Assembly (NCBI GenBank): GCA_016712225.1
Contig: JADJRL010000003.1
Coordinates: forward strand, 4,167,501-4,231,500
DNA from: Candidatus Defluviibacterium haderslevense
GTDB lineage: Bacteria > Bacteroidota > Bacteroidia > Chitinophagales > Saprospiraceae
Length of the DNA stretch: 64,000 bases
Direction of reading: 5' to 3'
Position numbers and translations under genes: made by a program. Positions 54,481 through 61,300 of this stretch are shown piece by piece (the first letter of the stretch is position 1; the number at the start of each line of letters is the position of its first letter). A model generated the notes under the pieces. The model saw nothing but the letters and a program-made list of their open reading frames with translations. It did no database searches and was not told where the DNA came from.

Positions 54481-55101
54481 ATGCTTGAATATTTAAGTTT
54501 ATTAACAGACACTGAAAAGCTAATCCATTATGGTGGACTTAGTATACTATTAATTATTATAACCATTGAAACTGGTTTCTTTTTCGGGTTTTTCCTTCCC
54601 GGAGATCCACTGTTATTTACTGCAGGACTGCTGTGCGGAACTAAAGATTTGGATGTAAATCTGTTTATACTGCTTATATCTGCAACCCTAGCAGCTTTTA
54701 TTGGTAATGTTATTGGTTATAGTACAGGAAAATATGTAGGAAAAAAATTATTCACGAAGAACAACTCCATCTTCTTCAAACAACAACATTTAGAAACTAC
54801 TAGAAATTTCTATAATAAATATGGCGGATTATCATTAGTTACCGGCAGATTTCTTCCAATAGTCAGAACATTTGCCCCAATATTTGCGGGAATCATAGAG
54901 ATTCCCTTTTGGAAATTCAATGGCTACAATATTCTGGGTGCAGTGCTTTGGGTATGGACGTTAATTCCTTTGGGCTATTTCCTTGGCAATCAATTTCCAC
55001 AACTTATTGAATATATAGAATATATTATAATCGCAATTGTAATATTAACAAGCATTATATTAATTAAAGCATATCATCAATTAAAACCAAAAACATCATG
55101 A
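54481..55101 (+). CDS. DedA/SNARE-associated-family membrane protein
   Basis: 206 residues, about five hydrophobic segments. Signature blocks are FFGFFLPGDPLLFTAG, GYSTGKYVGKKLF, FYNKYGGLSLVTGRFLPIVRTFAPIFAG and the closing GYFLGNQFP. DedA proteins include flippases for undecaprenyl phosphate and phospholipids; which applies here is unknown. It follows terC by 2 bases and overlaps the next gene by 4, so translation is coupled. Confidence 0.9.
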   Translation: MLEYLSLLTDTEKLIHYGGLSILLIIITIETGFFFGFFLPGDPLLFTAGLLCGTKDLDVNLFILLISATLAAFIGNVIGYSTGKYVGKKLFTKNNSIFFKQQHLETTRNFYNKYGGLSLVTGRFLPIVRTFAPIFAGIIEIPFWKFNGYNILGAVLWVWTLIPLGYFLGNQFPQLIEYIEYIIIAIVILTSIILIKAYHQLKPKTS

Positions 55102-55607
55102 GCAACAAACTCGAAACCACATTAGAAAAAATAATTTTTGCAAGTAGATGGCTTCAAGCACCCCTTTATGCTGGACTCATCATTGGTGGTATCTTATACA
55201 CTTACAAGTTTCTTGTTGAATTAATTCATCTGATAGTTCATATTGAAGAAATCACAGAAACCGCATTAATGCTAGGCATCTTAACATTAGTTGACATAAC
55301 CATGGTGGCCAATTTATTAATTATGGTGATCATCGGGGGATATGCTACTTTTGTAAGCAGGCTGGATTTAGAAAAAGAAGTTGATAAACCAGAGTGGTTA
55401 AATAAAGTTGATGCAGGTACATTAAAAGTTAAACTATCAGGTTCTTTAGTCGGTGTTTCTGGGATTCATTTACTACAAATCTTTATTAACATTGAAAATA
55501 AAAACTTGGAACAAGTTACCTTACAAATTATCATACATGTTGTATTCCTAATTTCATCAATAGCACTAGCATATACTGAAAAAATAATGCACCAAAAGCA
55601 TCACTAG
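55098..55607 (+). CDS. yqhA: UPF0114 (YqhA-like) membrane protein
   Basis: 169 residues, four predicted helices. Matches the TIGR00645/UPF0114 family through FASRWLQAPLYAGLIIGGIL, LVDITMVANLLIMVIIGGYATFVSRLD and KVKLSGSLVGVSGIHLLQIFI. The family role is unknown to me. Its ATG overlaps the dedA stop (ATGA). Confidence 0.88.
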   Translation: MSNKLETTLEKIIFASRWLQAPLYAGLIIGGILYTYKFLVELIHLIVHIEEITETALMLGILTLVDITMVANLLIMVIIGGYATFVSRLDLEKEVDKPEWLNKVDAGTLKVKLSGSLVGVSGIHLLQIFINIENKNLEQVTLQIIIHVVFLISSIALAYTEKIMHQKHH

Positions 55608-55696
55608 TTAAAACCCGATCTATCCTTCCAATTAAACATTAAAACTAGTTACATGTTGTAATCAACATATTTAATATCAACATTATCAAAATCAAT

Positions 55697-55987
55697 ATGA
55701 ATCAAACACAATTAACTCGACTTCGATTACTTGGGTTCTCGGAGGGTCTTAGTTACATTGCACTGCTTGGCATAGGAATGCCATTAAAATATATATACAG
55801 CCTACCCATGCCTAACTTAATTATTGGTACTATTCATGGAATATTATTCATTGCGTACTGCATTTGGGTTTTAATAGTCAAATCGGAACGCCAGTGGCAT
55901 CTCTCTATAACCTTTTGGGCGCTATTCGCTTCGTTAATACCTTTTGGAACCTTTATTGCAGATTATAAAATTTTTAGAAAAAATTAA
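55697..55987 (+). CDS. DUF3817-family small membrane protein
   Basis: 96 residues, three hydrophobic segments. The family pattern is present: LRLLGFSEGLSYIALLGIGMPLKY, GTIHGILFIAYCIWV and ASLIPFGTFIAD. The function is unknown. It begins 89 bases after the YqhA-like gene and may be the last member of the terC unit or separate. Confidence 0.85.
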   Translation: MNQTQLTRLRLLGFSEGLSYIALLGIGMPLKYIYSLPMPNLIIGTIHGILFIAYCIWVLIVKSERQWHLSITFWALFASLIPFGTFIADYKIFRKN

Positions 55988-56468
55988 ATTAAGTTATACC
56001 CGCAATACCTTATATGTCATAAAATTCCCTTCATTAATTTCAATCATTCATATTTGTTACAAAAGCTTTAATCACTCAAACTGCAATTCGTAACGAGTCT
56101 AAGGATAGATAAGCCACTTGTGCTTAATCTCACTACTGACAGAAAATCGACCGAAATATTGAAAAATATTCTCTAGTTCACTGTATTTGATCGCTAACTT
56201 AATTATAATTCTATATTTAGAATATGACTATATTTACATGCCAAAATAGATAAAAATTCGAATTTCGAATCATTGTTTTACATAACAATGATGCTTCAAT
56301 AAATTAAGGCATATTCAAATAACTAGATACCAAAAGAACTCAGATCCGTGATAATTCAAATGTAAGTTGGGTTTGCTGATGGAAATCCAATATTAAATAG
56401 GAAATTTATATATCTTAATTAGTTCAATTTTTGAGTATTTTTATCCTTTCAATTGGACATTGAAGTAA
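55988..56468. other. 480-base spacer without a gene
   Basis: AT-rich. I found no ORF, tRNA, terminator or clear promoter. The next gene starts at 56469. Confidence 0.45.
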
Positions 56469-58973
56469 ATGAATATCAAAACTATTATCTTTTGTTATTT
56501 TATCAGTTATTCATGTTTTGCCTTGGTGATTGTGAACGTGGCAAATGCTAACCATATTACTCCTTCATTGAATCCTTGTACGTTTTTATGTAACACTGAC
56601 TTTGAAGATGACAAATTTGTAAATGCAGGACAATTTGGTTTTTTTCATCAAGATTTAGTCTCATGCTGGAACACAACAGCTTCTGATCAACAAATTGAAA
56701 TTTGGGGAAGCGGATTTGGTGGTGTGCCTGCCTTTTCCGGAAATCAATTCGCAGAATTAAATGCCAATATGGTGTCTACGCTTTTTCAAAATTTTTCAGC
56801 ATCATTGGGAAGCAGCGTTGAAATTAAATTCGCGCATCGCGGCAGAGCCGGGATTGATGTTATGAGTGTTGAAATAGGTCCTATTGGAGGGCCTTATCAA
56901 AATCTAGGTAACTTTACTGCAGATAACAATGCTTGGGTTTATAATACCGTAAATTATACTTTTCCAAAAACAGGAAGTACCGACTATACGCTCCGATTTA
57001 AATCAGTAAGCGCGGCCGGAGGTGCCACAGTAGGTAACTTTCTTGATGCTATTTCCATTAATTTACAAAAACCGGATATCAGTCTTGTTATAAATCAACC
57101 CGATTGTCCTAATGCTTTAAATGGGAGCATTTATCTTCAAGTAAGAGGAGGCATGGGACCTTATAAATTCAATTGGCTACCTCCTATTCAAAGTTTTGAT
57201 TCCATAGTAACTGGACTTTCAGAAGGAACTTACAATGTAGAAATATCTGATTTTTACGGCTGTAGTGAAGTCTTTTCAATTTCTTTGATACCCAAACAAT
57301 ATCAAGACACCACATACATTTCAAAAACGATTTGCAATGCCTATACCTGGTCAGCAAATGGACAAACCTACACTAAAAATGGATTATACTTTTCCCATTT
57401 ACAAAATGTATATGGATGTGACTCGTTCATTCAACTCAATCTCAATATTTTATCGAGCACCACACAAATACAACAAATCCAATCTTGTGAAATGTATATA
57501 TGGCCGGTTACCGGAAAAAGTTATATTTATAGTGGTCTATATTCTGATACATTAATTAATTCCGTTGGTTGTGACTCTATACTTAATTTGGATTTAAAGA
57601 TAACACCTTCTTTCTTTCATGTTGAAAAAATACAAATGTGTGAATCATATACCTGGCCGGTTAATGGCAGGACATACACACAAAGCGGAATATATAATGA
57701 CACTTTTTCTAATATCTTTGGTTGTGATTCCATATACTCACTTGACCTAAATATTTCAACTGTACAAAATACAGAATCAATCATCCAAACTTGTGATTCA
57801 TATTTTTGGCCTGTAAATGGTATAACATACACACAAAATGGCATTTATTCAGATACACTTGTCAATGTATTGGGTTGTGATTCCATTCTGACTATCAGGT
57901 TGACTATCATTCCTACACATTTTCAACATACAAACATAGTACAATGCAATTCATATTTATGGCCTGTTAATAAACAAACATATATTGAAAGTGGTTTTTA
58001 TTCTGATACCCTTTCCAATAGCTTAGGTTGTGATTCAATACTATCATTGCAATTAACCTTAAATAAGACTTACCAATTTTCTTCAGACATTACAACTTGT
58101 GATCGATACACTTGGCCCATTGATGGTCAGACCTATACGCAAAGCGGTATCTACTCGAAACATTTAAAAAGTATATCCGGTTGTGATTCTGTTTTTATAT
58201 TAAACTTAAGCATTCACAAAGGATCATTTCATTCACAAACCATGACTGCTTGTGATCGTTATGAATGGATCAATGGTATAACTTACACAAAGAGTGGCAC
58301 TTACTATATTCAGAACACAACTACAGAAGGATGTGATTCTATACTGACCTTATATCTATACATTCATCCTAGCTATTTGAATATTGACACTACTCAAAAT
58401 TGTGATTCTTATATTTGGCCGGTTAATGGAATAACATATACTCATAGCGGTCTTTTCACAAGATATTTACAAACACAATTCGGATGTGATTCTATTGATC
58501 AATTATATCTAAAGATTGATCAATCGTTCGTGTTATATGATACCATCGAGGCTATAGAAAATTATATTTGGCCGGTTAATAAGGAAACTTATTATGAATC
58601 TGGAATACATGAGGAATTCTTCACAACCATTGAAGGTTGTGATTCCATAAGAATTTTACTTTTAAATATCAAACGAAGTGGAAATGTATTTATCCCTAAT
58701 GTTTTTTCACCAAACGGAGATGGAATTAATGACCTTGAAATCATCTTTTCTAGTCCAGAAATAAAAATTATAGATCAATTTAGCATTTATGATCGCTGGG
58801 GCGAAAAACTTTTTCAGAAATCCCATTTTCCACCTAATGATCCAACTTTTGGATGGAATGGATATTCTCGAAATCTACCATTAAATCCAGATGTTTTTGT
58901 TTATATCGTAGAATGGACAGATCTTTTGAAAAACAAGCATGTTGAACGTGGAAATGTAACCTTAGTAAAATAG
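56469..58973 (+). CDS. Large secreted T9SS type B protein with nine Cys-paired repeats
   Basis: The order is: signal peptide (ends VANAN); a MAM/lectin-like beta-domain (about 32-198); a SprB-like repeat (about 210-275; LVINQPDCPNALNGSIYL); then nine tandem units of about 48-50 residues (about 287-736), pattern CxxYxWPVNGxTYTxSGxY...GCDSI. The end is the gliding-motility C-terminal domain (PNVFSPNGDGINDLEI ... YDRWGEKLF), a T9SS type B signal. It is likely attached to or released at the cell surface as an adhesin-like or matrix protein. Repeat 9 has lost the first Cys. The gene stands alone. Confidence 0.88.
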   Translation: MNIKTIIFCYFISYSCFALVIVNVANANHITPSLNPCTFLCNTDFEDDKFVNAGQFGFFHQDLVSCWNTTASDQQIEIWGSGFGGVPAFSGNQFAELNANMVSTLFQNFSASLGSSVEIKFAHRGRAGIDVMSVEIGPIGGPYQNLGNFTADNNAWVYNTVNYTFPKTGSTDYTLRFKSVSAAGGATVGNFLDAISINLQKPDISLVINQPDCPNALNGSIYLQVRGGMGPYKFNWLPPIQSFDSIVTGLSEGTYNVEISDFYGCSEVFSISLIPKQYQDTTYISKTICNAYTWSANGQTYTKNGLYFSHLQNVYGCDSFIQLNLNILSSTTQIQQIQSCEMYIWPVTGKSYIYSGLYSDTLINSVGCDSILNLDLKITPSFFHVEKIQMCESYTWPVNGRTYTQSGIYNDTFSNIFGCDSIYSLDLNISTVQNTESIIQTCDSYFWPVNGITYTQNGIYSDTLVNVLGCDSILTIRLTIIPTHFQHTNIVQCNSYLWPVNKQTYIESGFYSDTLSNSLGCDSILSLQLTLNKTYQFSSDITTCDRYTWPIDGQTYTQSGIYSKHLKSISGCDSVFILNLSIHKGSFHSQTMTACDRYEWINGITYTKSGTYYIQNTTTEGCDSILTLYLYIHPSYLNIDTTQNCDSYIWPVNGITYTHSGLFTRYLQTQFGCDSIDQLYLKIDQSFVLYDTIEAIENYIWPVNKETYYESGIHEEFFTTIEGCDSIRILLLNIKRSGNVFIPNVFSPNGDGINDLEIIFSSPEIKIIDQFSIYDRWGEKLFQKSHFPPNDPTFGWNGYSRNLPLNPDVFVYIVEWTDLLKNKHVERGNVTLVK

Positions 58974-59105
58974 ATTTTTTTGAATACAACTGCTTAGAAT
59001 TGCATTTGAAAATGTATGTCCTCAACAAATTCCAATAAGCAACGATATTGAGTACTTAAAAAGAACCACCCACCGGAATTCCATTTAGTGTGGATCTTTG
59101 AGATC

Positions 59106-59924
59106 TTATAAAGTCATCATGAAGTCATGAATATTTTTGTTAAATTCAACAGGTTGTTCAAGATTAGATACATGCCCAGCGCTTTCAATAATCTTAAGTA
59201 TTGATCCTTTAATATGTTCATTCATAAATTCAGATTGAGTTAACGGAGTTACAGCATCTTCACGACCGCAAATTATTAAGGTCGGAACAATGATCTTATG
59301 TAGCTCGGAACATGTCTCAGAACGCTCAGCAAGAGCCGTAAGTCCCATCGTTATAATGTGTTGTGAATTGGATTTAACTACAGTACTTAAGCTATCAACC
59401 AATTCTTTTTTATTGCTTAAAGAATCAGTATGAAAAACACTCTTAATAAATGCGTCATTGAATTTAGTCGCTCCCTGAACTAATATTTCATCAATAAGCT
59501 TATATCTTTTTTCTTTTACATCTACAGTATCTGCAATACACTGCGTGTCACATAATATTAAAGCTTCAAAGCGATCAGGAAACTTTTTCATGGCATTCAA
59601 GGCAATATATCCCCCCATAGACAAACCACAAAGTATCGCTTTATCAATACTTAAATGATTCATAAACTCCATTAAATCTTCGGTAAACAAATCTATACTT
59701 AAATGTGAATTTTCATCTTTAGATTTACCAAACCCTCTAATGTCACAGGCAATTACTCGATTTGAAGGTTTAAAAAATTCGAGCTGTGCTTGCCACATTG
59801 ATTTATCAAATGGATAACCATGCAAAAAAATAATTGGTATGTGACCCTCCCCTAAATCATCATAAAATAAATTAAAATCATTCACCGTAGTGTTTAAATT
59901 GAAACCTCTTCTTTCTATTAACAT
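59106..59924 (-). CDS. Alpha/beta-fold hydrolase
   Basis: 272 residues. The triad is visible: Ser 102 (GLSMG), Asp 223 (GREDAVTP) and His 251 (SAGHVSNLEQP). The oxyanion-hole motif FLHGYPFDKSMW resembles enol-lactone hydrolases and ring-cleavage hydrolases. Without pathway genes the substrate is unknown. It follows the ferredoxin-reductase-like gene by 12 bases on the same strand, so the two are probably co-transcribed. Confidence 0.87.
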   Translation of the reverse strand: MLIERRGFNLNTTVNDFNLFYDDLGEGHIPIIFLHGYPFDKSMWQAQLEFFKPSNRVIACDIRGFGKSKDENSHLSIDLFTEDLMEFMNHLSIDKAILCGLSMGGYIALNAMKKFPDRFEALILCDTQCIADTVDVKEKRYKLIDEILVQGATKFNDAFIKSVFHTDSLSNKKELVDSLSTVVKSNSQHIITMGLTALAERSETCSELHKIIVPTLIICGREDAVTPLTQSEFMNEHIKGSILKIIESAGHVSNLEQPVEFNKNIHDFMMTL

Positions 59925-59936
59925 GATTTATTAAAT

Positions 59937-60608
59937 TTAGAATTTTTCTTTTAAAATGTGTTTCCTTGTCACACCCAAATGAATTAATTGATGTTCTACA
60001 TCTTCAATCATTTTAGGGGGACCACATATATAAAAATATTGATTGAAATGATTCACACGCTCTTTCAGAAATTCTTCCGTAATTCTTCCAAAGGAGTAGC
60101 CATCAACATGTTCATCAGACAAAATATTTATAAAAGCATCACCAAGCAAAACTTTAAATTGATCCTCAAGAATAATATCATCTTTGGTTTTGTTAGCAAA
60201 TACTAGCCTATTATTTCCGATCTCATTTATATCTTTAAGGTTTCTAAAAATGGAAATAAAAGGAGTAACACCTGCCCCTCCAGCTATAAATACACCTTCG
60301 CCTTTATAAGTAATTGCCCCAAAAACATTATGCAAAACCAACTCATCATCACTTCGTAAATTCAATAACTCTTGAGTAACGCCTTTATGTTTGGGATAAA
60401 TCTTAATTGTAAACTCTAAAGTATGTTTATTTGGCAAGTTCGTAAATGTAAAGGGTCTTACTTCATTTAACCAACCACTTTTATTAATTGAAATATTGGC
60501 AGCCTGCCCCGGAACAAAATCAAATCCTACTGGTTTGTCGGTGGTCATTCGCAACACATCGTGTGTAACATTATTTATTGAAACTATTTTTAGAATATGT
60601 TTTCCCAT
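59937..60608 (-). CDS. Ferredoxin-NADP+ reductase-like flavoprotein
   Basis: 223 residues, the FNR fold. The FAD-binding motif RPFTFTN is near 51-57, the NAD(P)-binding GGAGVTPFISI near 110, and the C-terminal nucleotide-binding YICGPPKM near 190. It has no iron-sulfur domain, so it needs a partner electron carrier. It probably forms an operon with the hydrolase downstream. Confidence 0.86.
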   Translation of the reverse strand: MGKHILKIVSINNVTHDVLRMTTDKPVGFDFVPGQAANISINKSGWLNEVRPFTFTNLPNKHTLEFTIKIYPKHKGVTQELLNLRSDDELVLHNVFGAITYKGEGVFIAGGAGVTPFISIFRNLKDINEIGNNRLVFANKTKDDIILEDQFKVLLGDAFINILSDEHVDGYSFGRITEEFLKERVNHFNQYFYICGPPKMIEDVEHQLIHLGVTRKHILKEKF

Positions 60609-60972
60609 ATATTAATGACAATTTTTAAAACTATTTAGATGGAAACCTTTTACTATTTTATCATTATCCTGCAAACATACCTTTTGAATTTTGAGAAAAC
60701 CATACATAATTCGGGAAGAGAATTGTAAGATTCACACATAGTAAATAATTTGCGCTGATATTAAATATTAATCATCAAATTCATAAATAACTAATTCGGC
60801 ACAAACATATAAGCATAAATAGATAAAAGTTAAAACATCAATCGACTAAATTATAAAATCCAAATAATTTTCTCTTGTAATAATTATGAATGAGCTATTT
60901 CGATTTGCTATGGTTGTTCAAATGCTCTTTCGATTACCAAATGAAATGATGTTAAGATCAATAAATAGGTGT

Positions 60973-61054
60973 TTTTAATGAATTCCGTCACTAAATTGAC
61001 GGAATTCATTAAAATTGCGTCAACCAATTGACTGAATTATGCTTAATTCAGTCA
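60973..61054. repeat. Two strong hairpins in an intergenic region
   Basis: Hairpin 1 is perfect, 18 bp per arm with a 6-base loop (60973-60990 with 60997-61014). Hairpin 2 is TGACTGAATT-ATGCTT-AATTCAGTCA (61029-61054), ten pairs with a 6-base loop. GTCA-N6-TGAC occurs in hairpin 1 (60987-61000) and again at 61019-61032, overlapping the 5' arm of hairpin 2, so alternative folds exist. No T-run follows, so they do not look like terminators. The surrounding 690 bases (60609-61300) hold no gene; a terminator follows at 61193-61236. Confidence 0.6.
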
Positions 61055-61192
61055 CAACGATTCAAAAATTAATGATTCATTGGGATCATTACTCTTTAAA
61101 AGTTAGCAACACTAAATCATATTAAGTAAAAATAATAATTCTTGCTGCAAAGAAATTGTATTTCTGACGGGAATTTGAATAGCTCTCGCATA

Positions 61193-61236
61193 AAAATAAA
61201 AAAGCATCGCAGAAGTCAACTGCGATGCTTAAAAAA
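61193..61236 (-). terminator. Terminator for the large PKD protein gene
   Basis: AAGCATCGCAG-N7-CTGCGATGCTT pairs perfectly (61202-61212 with 61220-61230). Read on the minus strand it is followed by TTTTTTATTTTTATG. It lies about 70 bases past the stop at 61301. Confidence 0.8.
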
Positions 61237-61300
61237 TTAGCCTAATTTGATACTTTTGAATTTCAGTTTAAAATTGCTTTTGAAGTGTAATTATAACTTA

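Noticed and set aside
61193..61236. Treating the hairpin pair at 60973-61054 as a terminator like this one
   Set aside because: Only the 61193-61236 hairpin has a T-rich tract in the right orientation; the other two do not.
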